This document shows, piece after piece, positions 12,537 through 25,223 of a stretch of 64,000 bases of DNA. The DNA is taken from the NCBI RefSeq assembly GCF_900660705.1, contig NZ_LR215043.1, positions 744,001 to 808,000 on the forward strand, read 5' to 3'. Positions within the stretch are counted from its first letter, which is position 1; each line of letters opens with the position of its first letter. The notes beneath the pieces are model-generated. The model ran no database searches, was not told the DNA's origin, and saw nothing but the letters and a program-made list of their open reading frames with translations. A program made the translations under genes and the position numbers. The stretch is from Mycoplasmopsis columbinasalis. Lineage in GTDB: Bacteria; Bacillota_I; Bacilli_A; Mycoplasmatales; Metamycoplasmataceae.

Positions 12537-15500
12537 CACTTAGTTATCTTCCGCAAGCTTATAGATATAGAGGATATTTCGATAAATACAACGCTACCTT
12601 TAGTGAATCAACACACATTTTTATTACGGATTCTGTTGGTGATGTGACTAATGATCAAACTGTCGAAATTAACGGACAATTTTACATTAGCAACTATAGT
12701 CCAGATAAATTTCTTGAGATCCTTGGTCACAAGAGTGATGCTTTAACTACAGATAATTTAGCAAACTTAGACCTAGGTAACATCACTGCGTGAAGTTGAC
12801 TTAACAACAATGGCAACGACCTTATCGCTACCATTGCTAACGGCAACAACTTGTTGTTGCTTAGTGACGGTCGCGCTCGTGCTTACAATGAACCTTATGT
12901 TGTAGGAAATTACAACTTAATGCCAGCGTTCTCATACAGTATTGACCAATTGTATAACCTAGTAGTACATGCACGCAGTGTAGAAGACAACTTGAAGAAC
13001 GCACTCAATGTGTTTGAAAACGCGGACACAAGTCAATTCTTTGTTGACAATAAAACAAAATTAGACCCAAGTTCCTTTGCGGCATTCAAAGATAAGGCAA
13101 ATGACTTAATTAGTTACTTTAGTGGCGACTATTTACTTGACCCTGCTGCCCTAGCAACAAAAACTTTTGCCGCTCAAAATGCGCTTCAAAGTTTCTTGTA
13201 CTACAAATTCTGAGGTGCACCAGACGCTAATAATGATATGGCTACTGATGACACTTACGTATGAGTACCACAAAGTGAAACAATGGAAGCGACAAGCTGA
13301 CAACTACTTAAAAACCAAAACAGCTTGAAACGTAACTTTGCGCAATTCTTGAAACACGATTTTGCTAACGATACTACTTTAGCTAACAACCCAACCCTCA
13401 AAGCGCAACTCCAAGCTTTACAAGCTAAACTTAGTGTGTTAGTGCAAATGGATGCTTTTGACGAAACTGTGCCAACCACCATTGGCAACATGAGTGCCTT
13501 AGATGCTAAAACTAAACTTTGACAACAAATTACTAATAAAGCCATCAAACAACTTTATGGTTGAATGGTTAATAGTAACTTCAGTGACGCTTTAGCTCAA
13601 GGAATCAACACTAATCCAAACTTGTTAGATACCATAGCAACTAGTGCCAACCTTACCATTGGTGGTGCAGCTGGTGACTTTAACAACCCAGCGGCGCGTA
13701 GTTACTTTGCAGCAAGTCAGTTGCAAAAACAACTAAAAACCTTCTTGCACTTCTTCTTCGCAACAACGCAAAATGTTGCTGCCGCACAACCAGTCTTAGC
13801 ACCACTCTTTACTAATGGTGTGACTGATCCTGCTGGTTATGAGTACACAATGCAACACTTGGAAAGTAGCCTTACCAATTTATTCATGCGTAGATTTGTC
13901 AAACTTGACGACAACAATAACTACACTGTTTTAAATGCAAATAGTCGTTTAACTTACGACCAAGCTTTAAGTGCTTTCTTTGCAATTGATCCAAACTTTA
14001 ACCAAACTGAAGAACAAGCTGCTGAAAAAGATGCTCGCTTTCTTGAAGCTCTCAAAGCACTCAACTTACCAAATCTAGTACCTGGTTGACTTGACAATCC
14101 TAACTTTACTAAGTTCACTCCATACCAAGATCTCAACGGTAAACTAACAGTTAATATGGCTGCTGCGCGTGCCTTTATGGCCAAATGAGTTTCAACTTAT
14201 GTGTTGCCAATGTTCCTAGCTTACAATACTGTGCAACAAAATGGTTACCTTGATGTTAGCTTGAACTTCATTAATGGTTTGAACTACAGCAACAACGGTA
14301 CCTTTGCCAACAACTTTGCCGCTGGCAAAGCAATTGAACAATACATTACTAATGTACTAGGTAACAGAAGTGCTTTGAACCAATACTTTGTGAACTGAAA
14401 AGAAACCTTAGTAGAATTCAAACATCTTAATGCTGCTTACTTTGAAGCTAAAATTCAAAGTCAACTCATTGACAAAGTTGACCCTATTATCAACGCGTTG
14501 CATGATAACGCGCAAGCGATTACAACTAATTACAGTGCGCAAGGTTTAACCTCCGCACAACTACCTGCTTTCAATAGCAAACGTGTCTTTAGTGACAATA
14601 ATGTTGATGGTTTTGATAAAGCCGAAGCTACTGGCGAAAATGGTTACTTCACACGGATTGGTGTTACTCTTAGTGACCAAGCAACTGGTCGTGACTTGTA
14701 CCGTCAATTCTATGATGATGCTAACCAGTGAAAAACACCAACTTCTGGTGAAGTGATTATCAACCGTTTCCACTACTTTAACTACTTGTTAGACAAATTT
14801 GGTATTACTGCAAATAACTTTGATGATATTTTTGCTAGCGTTACTGCGGTAACAAGTGCCACCGAACTTTCTGATGGCACCTTCAAAACCTTTACGCTTG
14901 CCCACGACGCACAGCAAAAACCAATGTATATGCAAGTCTTAGAAGCACTTTTTGGTCGTGATACCACCTTGCACAATGATGCTAATTTACTTGCTTATGT
15001 CCAAGAAGTCATAACTAACTATGGCTTTACTGCTGGCGTTAAAGGTGGCAACGCTGAAAGCGTTTACCTTGGTTGACGTTTAGTTAACGCAATGTTTGAC
15101 ATCAACAGTATCAAACCTTACGACTTTGCAACCTTAAAAGCTGAACAAGCTCACAGAATTACTTTTGCCTTTGCTCGTATGTTGCACATGGCACTGAAAG
15201 TCAATGAAGACTACTTCAGATACACCAAAGAAATTGCTCAAAACTTTGTCAAAAAAGCTATTATCAGCAGTGAAGCGGTACCAAACAAGAGTTACCTTGA
15301 AGTCCTTGACTTATTACTTAGTTCTAATGCTGACCAAAGTGCGGCTCTTAATGGCAATGTGACCCTTGGTGAAACCAATTCACCATTGCCAGCTGCTTTA
15401 GCTTATGACTACCGTGTCTTGGCACAACTCTACAGTCAAGTTGCCGACCAAGAAACAAGCAATGCGCCAATTGCAAACCCAGCTCAATTCTTTGGTGGCA

Positions 15501-18500
15501 CAGCTGACTTTTCAAGTTCAACTGCGCCGGTGCAACCATCAACTAATACTCCTGGTGCAACTCCAGAAAGCGTTGCCCAAGTGAAATCGTGAAAATCGTT
15601 GTTATCAACTCTTTACGCACGACTTAATGTTTACCAAGCTAACCTTTACTTGCAAAACGTGTTCCCAATGGGTGCTAATAAGAGTGGTATTGGTGAAAAT
15701 CCAAACCCAACACCTAATAGTGGTAATGAACACCGTGACTTGAATGGTTACTACACTGATGTGCTTTATAGTCAAAATTACAGCAGTAACCAAGAAGCGC
15801 TTGAACACAGAGGTAAAACTGCTTACTCAGCCTTGTTTGCTCCAGGCACTAACTACACACCAATTACTGGGGAAAACAACCAACCTAACCGTAACAACTA
15901 CTGGTGAGCAGTTGATAGTTATGGCTTTAGCTTTAAAGCTGGTGCTCCTGTCACAAACGCAACAACAAATAGTCCAATCCAAGGTACAACCGACTTATAC
16001 TGAACCCCAACTGATGCTTACATTCCAAACTTAGTCTTTGCCCAACCAGCCTTAACTAACTTCGCAAGCAACGTTGCCCTTGAAGACTTAAGTTGATACA
16101 CTGGTGGTTATGCTTCGCTTTACTTTGACTTTTCAAACGTTTTATCATCACGTAATACTATGGATGGTAAGTTTAAAGAGCCAGCTACTAATGATTCGAG
16201 TCCTCGTTATGTTCACACACAAACTATTTTGAACAACCCAGTGTTCCTTAGTTTTGCAACTGACGAACGAAGTGATACAATCAAGAATCCTTTAACTAAC
16301 ATTAATGATGATGCTGGTTCGCAAGTTGACTTGCACGCTCTTCTTTTAAATGGCGAACAAAGTGCAGTTCCTAACTATCTTGATGAGTTAGCAACTGCGA
16401 AAACTGACAACAACTATGCAATTAACTTAGGTTACTTAAACGTAGCTTATGACTTCTTCTGAAGAAGATTCCTTGAATACTTCTCAACTGCCTCGGATGC
16501 AACCTTTAGAGCAAATCTTAAGTATGGTGAGGCTTGAACTAGAGTTTATGAAACCTTAGCAAGTGCTAATGCACTCACTGCCTTCAAAAACTTTGTGTTA
16601 GCAAACGACCTTAAAACTATTAACGCAAAATGATTACAAGAAAAAGTGCTTTATGGTACTTACGCCTTGTTAGTTGATGGTGGTTTCCAACACGCAATGC
16701 TGAAAGGCAAGTCACTTAACAAAGCAATTGATGCTGTGAAAGAGTTGATGAACATCAACCACCAAAGTGACTATATGAACACTAACTTCAAAACCAGAAT
16801 GGAAATGATTAGTGAAGTCCTTAGCAAGATTAAAGACCTTTGAAGAAACTTTGAAGAACTCACCAGTTCACTTCGGAGCGCCTTTAAAGTAGCTTACCGT
16901 GCTAACGTGGAACGTCTTAAAACCTTACGCACAACGCTTTACAACGTCGAAGTTTGAAACGATGCCGGTAACAAGACTTACACACCACTAAACCCTTACA
17001 TTAGTGCCTTTACTAAGACGAAAGTGGTTAACGACAAAAAAGTCCTTGCTGCCTTCCCACACGATGCCTTCCTTAACAACATTGCAAGTGATGTGGTTGG
17101 CACAGACGCCGTCGACAACGTGCCAAATGCAAACACTAGTGTGAAATCATCATTGAAATTCATCATGGATCTTTTTGCTGGCTTCGCACACGGTTTTGGT
17201 ACCCTTAAACGTGCTTTAGTACCAACTAACATAACTGTAACTAATGGTTTAATTAACTTTGATGTTGAAAATCAAGGCTTTGTCTGAAATGCACTAGCAC
17301 CTAATAGTGGTGACCAAGAAGCACTTGATGGCGCAACAGCACCACACAACTTGAGTACTTTTGCACCATTCTACATGTTGACACAGTTATTTAACTTAGA
17401 ATCACCACTACAAAACCGTAAAAATGTAGCCAATGGTTTTGGTCAATTCAATGCCCAAGACATTGTGAACTTTATTAAGTACTTTAGTTACACTGGAAAC
17501 TATAATTTCCAGGACACTGGTGCTTATTTAGAAACTCCAACTAACGTTTTCGAAAACGAAAAATTCACTGCTCATATTCTCAAAGACTTTAGAAACAGAG
17601 CACAAATCTTCCTTAATTTGATGAATATTGACCCAATTTATGGTCAAAGTGCAACTGTCAAAAATTCATTGAATGCATCAACAGACTTGTTTAGAAAAGA
17701 TCTTACCTTGACAGATCTAAGCCAATTCTATAGCTATCTACGTGAATTTGCTGCTGAACAATTTAATGTTGCCTTTCTTCAAGATAATGCTGCAGCTAAA
17801 AACGCTCTTGCAACCATTTTAGCTACCGGTGATAACAACGCACCAAGCGTAGTAACTCCAACCTCAACTGCAGCTGACACTACTGCTAACTCAATGTTAG
17901 CGGCCAATAAAGTTGCTCCAGGTGTAACTAACACTAACTTTACATCCTATTTAGAAAATGTGCGTACTAGCTTAAGTACTAATAACGTGTTAGAAGATAC
18001 TTCAGAATTTGACCTTAACTTAATTTCGGGTGCGGGTTCAATTTCTGACACATCAAATACCAAATTCCACTGACTTAATGTTACTGATGATAAGAAATTC
18101 AAAGACCTCTTTACTTTCTTCTATGGTTTAAAACAAACTCCAGAAAAAAGTGAATACAACTGGAGTGCCAACGGCACAAACATAACTGCTGGCGAACTTA
18201 ATCTTGCTAACACTAGAATTAAGATCTTAGTAAAAAGTAAAAACAGCAAACTTGAGTGGTGAAAATATGGTAGTTCAAGTACAGATGAGGGTGAAAAATT
18301 CCAAAACGCAACTGAAGTAAAAACCATTATTACCAAGCTAAGAATTGAAAAATTAGTTGGTAATCAGTGAGTGACAAGTCAAATCTCACCAAATGTCTTG
18401 ATTAAACCACACCAATCAATGATTAACTTAACCAAGTTATTTAGTAATCTCACTTCAAGAGTTACTTCTGCTAACAGTGCACAAGTATTGTTTAACTTAA

Positions 18501-19216
18501 ACAATGACTACGACAACATTAACTGAACTTCGTTAGAAAGTCGTACCAACTATGCAAATTACGCAATTAAATCAATTTACGACAGACTAAATCTTAGCAG
18601 TCAAGATGAAGGTGATGCTGGAGTTTATGCCAACACAACTTTTAATGCTAGCGTTGATCCTTACTTTAAATCAAGTAACGGTACTGTGGGTTGAAAAACT
18701 TTTATGCCTAAGTATCACAACAACTTCTTTAAAATGGATGGTGAAAGAATCATCCAAGGTAACTATAAAGTAGGTGCAAACGGTAAATCGTTTAGTTCGC
18801 TTTATCTTGATTACGACAACCAAATTGTCAAACTAGCACACAATGCTGCTGAGAATGAACTTAGTGTGGTTGTAACAGTACCACTCACATTCCATACTTT
18901 CCCTGTGTGACCTACTGCTGTAAGTAATAATTCACTTACCAAAGTCTTGGCGCAAAATGGTCGGCCAGCAGCATCTAATGACCACTGAACTCTCCTTATG
19001 TATGACCAACCAAACTCAGCGCTAGCTCGTTCAAGCACTTACACCACGAACACTTCAAATCTTTATGAAGCTGCGGAACTTAACTCAACACCAACCTTGG
19101 ACAAAGGTTCAACTTGAGATACTTACGTAAGCAAATATGCTTCAATGATGGGGCCATTAGCTTCACGTGTGTCGGACACAGTTAAATTAGTTTATGTTAA
19201 CAGTGTGCATCTGTAA
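12458..19216 (+). pseudogene. Giant surface protein, middle part (frame-shifted continuation)
   Basis: From 12458 the coding frame moves by +2 and stays open, with many Trp TGA codons and no TAA or TAG, until TAA 19214-19216. It has no ribosome-binding site or plausible start of its own. The composition is continuous with the upstream part, so this is the same gene after a frame break and not a second gene. The stretch contains the junction between the constant region and the exchangeable tail: the recombination-like site lies at 17493-17512 (protein context TGNYNFQDTG). Downstream of it the protein resembles the two silent cassettes closely, for example the shared blocks FTAHILKDFRNR, QFYSYLREF and MPKYHNNFFK. 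Upstream of the site no copy is found in the window. If the CT slip at 12454 is real, this part and the tail are not made in the sequenced cell. Confidence 0.7.
17493..17512 (+). other. Candidate recombination site in the expressed copy
   Basis: The site is a perfect 7-bp inverted repeat, CTGGAAA (17493-17499) and TTTCCAG (17506-17512), around a 6-bp spacer CTATAA. Two arms around a 6-8 bp spacer is the normal layout of a tyrosine-recombinase core site. The site lies inside the reading frame (T-G-N-Y-N-F-Q-D) and marks exactly where similarity to both silent cassettes begins. Exchange in the spacer keeps the frame, because the spacer has the same codon phase in all three copies. Confidence 0.7.
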
Positions 19217-20346
19217 TTTCTGATCCAGATTGAACTTACTTGCGAAACTTCCAGTTTAACTTTCCTAATTACCACAAAGAATACAATACCAGCGCACCTG
19301 ATTCAGACAGTGCACACTCATTTATGACTGACTCAACAATGGTCGACTTAAGTGGCCACAACTCACTTGTTTATGCTGATAGTTACAGACATGTTGGTAG
19401 CGCAGAAAACCAACAACTTGCCACTGCTAACTTTGGTGCACAAGTGTTCTACTTTAACTTCAAGTTCAACGTTGACGCTAACAACGGTAACCTCTCAGCA
19501 TATGTGAAAAATGCTGAAACTTACACTTACTTACCATCAGCAGCCTTCCTTGCTAATATCCTTGACAACTGAACTCCCGCAGGTATGGGCGGCCAAGTTT
19601 TACGGAGCAATAACTTTGATGCAAGTCGTTATGCCAAAAGTACAGAATGATTCGACACAGTCTGAGCAGTTAACAGTGCAACGCAAAAAGGTGGTTTCGT
19701 CTTTGATGTCAACGATGCTAAACGCACCGTGACACCAGAAGAATTCACCAAATTCATTAGTTACAACGTAATAGTTGATACAACTAAACGTTTCGAATAT
19801 AAAATGTCAAGTGAAAACAATGGCGCCTTCCGTCAATTTAACCCAGGTGGTAATTCTAGTGGAGCTAAAATTCCTTACCAAACAGTAATTGATAATTGAA
19901 GCACAGAAAACAGAATTCAAAGATTGCGGCTTGAACCTACGCATATGAAAATTATGCACTTCCACAACTCAGGTAACTCACTCATCTACGACAATCCTTA
20001 TGGTTATGGTGTCATCTACCGTTCGATGTTAAGTGTTAATAACTCAAACTTAATTTCGGATAATCAACTCTACACAGGCACAACTAACCTCGATACTGAA
20101 ACTGTCTTCCGTGATTCTTACAATATTTCGACAAGCACTCCTGATTATGGTATACCTGGTAAAACAACTGAGTTGTGAAACTCACAAAATCACTTGTTAG
20201 GTTTATTAAATAGAAATAATGATGATTATTTTCAAAATATCGGTTCACACTATACTTACTTGCCTTACGAAAACAACACGCAAGATATTGCTAACACCAA
20301 AAATGCGTTTGTGAAAAACATTAAATTTAATGTCACTGCAGATTAA
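19207..20346 (+). pseudogene. Giant surface protein, C-terminal end (second frame break)
   Basis: A second +2 shift occurs at a GT-GT pair (19203-19206). The old frame hits TAA at 19214, while the frame starting at GCA 19207 continues to TAA 20344-20346. Homology to both silent cassettes continues across the break (shared blocks include QVFYFNFKF, TETYTYLPS/AETYTYLPS, LEPTHMKIMHF and GVIYRSML), so this is the true end of the same tail. The tail from the spacer to the stop is 2,847 nt, against 2,836 and 2,848 nt in the silent copies. The two silent copies differ by a multiple of three, whereas this copy is two bases out of phase, which supports a 2-nt insertion here. A strong terminator follows. 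Confidence 0.7.
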
Positions 20347-20357
20347 TTCTGTTCTAG

Positions 20358-20390
20358 AAGCAACTAATTTATTTAGTTGCTTTTTTCTTT
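20358..20390 (+). terminator. Rho-independent terminator of the giant surface gene
   Basis: The stem has arms AAGCAACTAA (20358-20367) and TTAGTTGCTT (20373-20382), followed by a T-rich run. It begins 11 nt after the stop codon of the expressed tail. Confidence 0.85.
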
Positions 20391-20424
20391 TAGGTCTAAT
20401 TTATAGTTAGATATCTGAATACCT

Positions 20425-20430
20425 TATAAT
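20425..20430 (+). promoter_or_regulatory. Possible -10 box (TATAAT) for lepA
   Basis: TATAAT lies about 70 nt before the lepA ATG, downstream of the giant gene's terminator. No clear -35 box is visible, which is common in mycoplasmas. Confidence is modest because the region is very AT-rich. Confidence 0.35.
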
Positions 20431-20498
20431 ATATAAACATTAATTTATACTCTTAATTTAAATTTAAATGATTAATTAGAGAAAAATGGACGCACACT

Positions 20499-22299
20499 AT
20501 GGATAAAACAAAAATTCGAAATTTTTCAATTATTGCTCACATTGATCATGGCAAAAGTACTTTAGCTGACAGAATCTTAGAACTTACTGAAACAGTGAGT
20601 GCGCACGACATGGATGACCAGTTTCTTGACCAAATGGATCTTGAACGTGAACGAGGCATTACCATTAAGTTAAATGCCGTGCAAATCAAATACAAAGATT
20701 ATATTTTTCACTTAATCGACACGCCTGGTCACGTTGATTTTACTTACGAAGTTTCTCGTTCTTTAGCAGCTTCAGAGGGTGCTTTGTTACTTGTTGATGC
20801 TACCCAAGGCATCGAAGCGCAAACTTTAGCAAACGTTTATTTGGCACTTGAAAACAACCTTGAAATCATTCCAATTATTAACAAAGTTGACTTACCATCA
20901 GCCGATGTGGAACGTACCAAGCAAGAAATTGAACAAGTCATTGGTCTTGATACTTCCCACGCAGTGGCAATTTCAGCTAAAACCGGTTTAAATTGTGAAG
21001 CCGTACTAGAAGCCATTGAAAAATACGTGCCGATGCCACCTAATGCTGATGATTCTAAACCATTACGTGCCTTGATTTTCGACTCGTACTTTGATGAATA
21101 TCGTGGTGTGATTTTGCTAGTGAGAATTTTTCAAGGCAAGCTAAATGTCGGCGAAAAATTCAAATTTATGTCAAATGGTGTTGAGTACAACGTAGCTGAA
21201 CTTGGTGTGCGCAATCCAAAAGAAACTAAGAAACCATTCTTAGAAGCAGGGGAAGTTGGTTGGGTGGCTGCTACTATTCGCGATGCGAAAGAAGTTCACG
21301 TAGGGGACACTATTACGACTGTAGAAAATCCAGCCTGAGAACCCTTACCAGGTTACAAGAAAAAACAACCAGTGGTTTTCACCGGGTTTTTACCCAGTTG
21401 ACACACGCGACTACATGGAACTCAAAGAAAGTTTGGAAAAAATTTCTTTAAGTGATAGTTCGATTACTTGAGAACAAGAAACTTCAAAAGCCCTTGGTTT
21501 TGGTTTCCGTGTAGGTTTTCTTGGTATGTTACACATGGAAATTTTGCAGGAACGTTTAAATCGTGAGTATAAAATTGGAATTATTGCTACTTCACCGTCA
21601 GTCGAATACAAAGTGTATTTAACTAATGGCAGCGTGGAAAGCATTTCCAACCCATCGCTTTTGCCAGAACGTACGCAAATTCAAAAAATTGAAGAACCTT
21701 ACATTGAAGCAACTTTAATTTTGCCAACCACATACATTGGTAACATTATGGAACTTTGTCAAAACAAACGTGGTATTTACCAAAGCCTTGATTATATCGA
21801 CGAAAGCCGTGTGCGCTTAGTTTACGAAATGCCTTTAGCTGAAATTGTGTTGGATTTCTTTGACCGCTTAAAGAGCTTGTCGAAAGGTTATGCATCTTTT
21901 GAATACGAAGTCATTGGTTACAAGGAAAGTGATTTGGTTAAAGTCGATATTTTACTTAACGGTGATAAAATTGATGCTTTTTCAATTATCACGCAGCGTG
22001 ACCAAGCCTATCCGCGAGCGCGTGATTTGTGTGAGCGTCTCAAACAAGAAATTCCACGCCAAAACTTTGAAGTACCAGTCCAAGCTGTTATTGGCAGCAA
22101 AATTATTGCCCGGGAAACAATTAAAGCCTACCGGAAAGACGTAACGGCAAAACTTTATGGTGGTGACGTCACTAGACGGCAAAAGTTACTTAAAAAACAA
22201 AAAGAAGGTAAGAAACGGATGAAAATGCTTGGCTCGGTTGAAGTGCCTCAAGAAGCTTTTCTTAACATCCTCAAAACCAACTTGGATAACAAAAAATAA
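20499..22299 (+). CDS. lepA: Elongation factor 4 (LepA, translational GTPase), with one frame break
   Basis: LepA is a ribosome-bound GTPase related to EF-G that promotes back-translocation and helps ribosome function under stress. The N-terminus carries the classic opening: [20 protein letters not shown] contains the G1 P-loop (HIDHGKST), followed by RGITIK (G2), DTPGHVDF (G3) and NKVDLP (G4). The C-terminal part has the LepA-specific regions and the basic tail [20 protein letters not shown]. Total length, about 600 residues, is normal. The frame breaks at 21387-21391: five Ts follow ACCGGG, whereas four would give the conserved continuation F-Y-P-V-D. Both halves are otherwise intact and well conserved, so a sequence error or a very recent mutation is more likely than decay. 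The gene lies between the expressed tail and silent cassette 1, inside the predicted invertible segment. Confidence 0.93.
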
Positions 22300-22306
22300 A
22301 AGTTTT

Positions 22307-22337
22307 AAAAATGACTCGTGCGTACGAGTCATTTTTT
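22307..22337 (+). terminator. Bidirectional terminator between lepA and silent cassette 1
   Basis: The stem ATGACTCGT (22311-22319) and ACGAGTCAT (22324-22332) is flanked by an A-run on the left and a T-run on the right. It can therefore serve lepA on the + strand and the silent cassette on the - strand. Confidence 0.88.
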
Positions 22338-22348
22338 GTTTCTTTGGT

Positions 22349-25184
22349 TTAGTATTGAATTGGCGTAAACTTAATACTTTTGACAAATCTTGCCTTGGTT
22401 GCACTAATGTCATTAGTATTGTTTTGGTATGGTAATCATTTTCAGTAGTAACCAGGGTTGCGGTAGGTAGAACGATCGTCTGGGAATATGCTATCAGCAA
22501 AAATGTGATCACCATCGACTCAAATTTCTGTAGTAGCGTCTGGGAAACCATTGTACACAGTACCATTACCAACATCTCAGTATCGTTCTCAGTTAAACCA
22601 ACTATTAGCCGCTGTACTATTAGTTAAAGTTGTGGTGTTACTAATTAAGTTAGGGTTGTTCACCGTTAACATTGAACGATAGATGACACCATCACCTAAA
22701 GTATTAAGGTAAATTAGCGAGTTACCTGAGTTGTTAAAGTGCATAATCTTCATGTGAGTTGGTTCTAACTTAAGCCGACGTGTTTGGTTGTATTCACTAG
22801 GGGTAAATGACAAGTTATAGAAGTAGTTTTGCTCAAGTAATTCCGATAAATTTTTTGAAGATACATACACTGTGTTACGGTCAGTATTGAAGTAATCAAA
22901 ACGTGTAGTTGAGTTAACAATAGTGTTGTAACTAATGAACTTGTTGAAATCTTCCGCGCTGACAGTTTTGCTGCCATCATCAACATCAAAAGCGAAAGCA
23001 CCTTTAGTTTCTGGTGAATCAACTTTTCAGGTTACACCAAAGTAATCACTTGTTTTACCGGCACCAGAAGCTTCAATCATTTTACTTCTTAAGTATTTGC
23101 CAGTTGCTGCATCTTTATAACCATCGAAATTGTTAATTGCGTTAGCTTGGAAGGCACCTGATGGCAAGTAGGTGTAAGTTTCAGTTGCTTTTGGATAAGC
23201 ATAAATTTTACCTTGAGCGTCAGCTTCAAATTTAAAATTGAAGTAGAACACTTGAGAACCAAAAAGTGCTGAGCCACGTAGTGGTTGACGAGTGGATTCG
23301 TCAAAGCGATATTCAGTACTTAAGTCTAAATTGTTGTACACGCTTAAGTCGACGTGTGAAGTTGTTAAAACCATCGGTAAGAGCACTTGAGCATAGTTTC
23401 ACAAACCATCGTTGTGGAAACCAAATTTACCAACATTATACACAAGTTGTCTGTTGACATCAAGTTGGTTGGTACGTGAACTTAATGGTGACAAACTAAA
23501 GGCAACTTGTGAAAGTTTTTGTTTAATACCTTCGGCACTTTCCCATGTAGGTAAGTAGTAAATTGAGTTATTAAGTTCAAAGGCTTCGAATAAGTTATCA
23601 GTTTGCGAACTATATCTTGCGTGGTTATTAAATGTGGTGTTGTTGCGATCGTTAATTGCTTTAATTCAAGGCGAACCAAACTTAGGTTGCTCACCAACAT
23701 TATCAAACCTTAAGATTGTGTAAACATCATTATTGTGCACGTTAGAAGGTAATTTCGGTAAGCTTTGGAAGTAAGTTGGCACTGTCACCACCACATTTAA
23801 TTCACCGTGATATTTATCGACAGCCATTTTCACGATTTGGTTGTCATAGTCAAGTCATAATGAAGAGAATGATTGACCGTTTGAACCTATTTTATAGTTA
23901 CCTGTGATAACTCTCTCACCTTCCATCTTAAAGTAATTATTGTGGTATTTTGGCATGAAAGTTTTTCACGCTGCTTTTTCTTTGACAGTTGGTGTAGTGG
24001 TGAATTCAAGGTAAGGATCTTGACCAGTCGCAAGACTTTCTTCGGTTTGTTTGTAAACACCTTGGTCGCCAATATTAGTTTGGTTTACTGGTAATTTGTC
24101 ATAAATTGCTGAGACAAAGGCTTGAATGTATTTATTTTGTACCAGTGGGTTAGTCCATTCTTCATTCTCTCCTAAGACATACTCTGCATTTAAATTAGCT
24201 AGGTAATGACGATTAGCTGAGGAAGTTACCCGCGTATTCAAGTTCGCGAACAAGGTTGATAAGTCAAAGTTAACAGCGTTTGGTTTGATGATTAAATTTG
24301 GTACGATGTGACTAACTACTCACTGGTTACCAACTAATTTTTCTACCCGTACTTTGGTAAGAATTTCACGAACAGTGTTGTTGTTAGTTTTAACCCCTTC
24401 AGCTGTACCGTTTTGGTAACGATATCAACTTAACACATTGTTTTTACTCTTGACTAATAACTTAATTCTTGTGTTGGCAGGATTTAATTCACTACCAGCA
24501 ACTTTTGTACCATTAACTTCTCAGGTTACAGCTGTACCGTCTAGCGTACCGGTAATACCATAGAAGAATGAAAACAGATGTTTAAATTTATCATCACCTG
24601 TGACATTAATTCAGTGGAATTTAGTGTGTTCGTTAGTCGAAATTACACCAGCACCACTAATTAAATTAAGATCAAATTCACTTGTGTCTTCTAAAGGATT
24701 TTTTGTGCCAAGATTTTCTTTTACGTCATTAAGATAGTTTGCAAAGTTATCGTTAGTGATGCCTGGAGCAACTTTATTGCCACCTAACATTGAGTTGTAA
24801 GTTGCCAAAGCTGTTTGTGAACTTGGAGTTACTACAGCTGGCGCGTTGTTATCACCGGCAGCCAAAATGTTTGTTAAGGCATTCTTTGTGATGGTGTTGT
24901 CTTGAAGGAATTGTGAAACAAATTTTTCACCGCCAAATTCACGTAGATAACTATAGAATTGAGCTAAATCTGACATTGTAAGGTTTTTTCGGAGCAAATC
25001 AGTTGAAGCCAATAACGAGTTTTTTGTCTCGCTTGTTTGACTATAAATTGGATCAATGTTAAGTAAATTAAGAAAGATTTGTACTCTGTTTCTAAAGTCT
25101 TTGAGAATATGAGCAGTGAATTTGCCGTTGTCGAAAACGTTAGTTGGAATTTCTAAATAAGCACCAGTGTCCTGGAAATTATAG
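22349..25184 (-). CDS. Silent C-terminal cassette 1 of the giant surface protein (no start codon)
   Basis: A single uninterrupted frame (TGA as Trp) covers about 945 codons and ends at TAA 22349-22351. It is homologous along its full length to the tail of the expressed gene (shared blocks KFTAHILKDFRNR, QFYSYLREF, QVFYFNFKFE, YTYLPSGAFQAN, LEPTHMKIMHF). The first ~60 nt after the site are nearly identical to the expressed copy, and divergence increases further in. There is no start codon at the 5' end: an in-frame TAA lies only a few codons upstream of the shared site, and homology begins exactly at the spacer. The cassette lies 39 nt downstream of the recombinase stop codon. It cannot be translated in place and is best read as a stored alternative 3' end. 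The 5' boundary given is the spacer, and internal methionines are not treated as starts. Confidence 0.8.
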
Positions 25185-25191
25185 TTTTTGT
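25172..25191 (-). other. Candidate recombination site of silent cassette 1
   Basis: Read on the - strand this is ACAAAAA, CTATAA, TTTCCAG. The spacer and the tail-side arm are identical to the expressed site. The outer arm keeps only its last three As. It lies between the recombinase stop codon (25224) and the cassette. Confidence 0.65.
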
Positions 25192-25223
25192 TTTAATTGC
25201 AGAAATTGCGCTTCTTTTGCAAA

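Noticed and set aside
4068-20346. Assignment of the giant protein to the gliding proteins Gli349/Gli521
   Set aside because: Only the size and surface nature agree. No diagnostic motif could be verified by eye, so no name is given.
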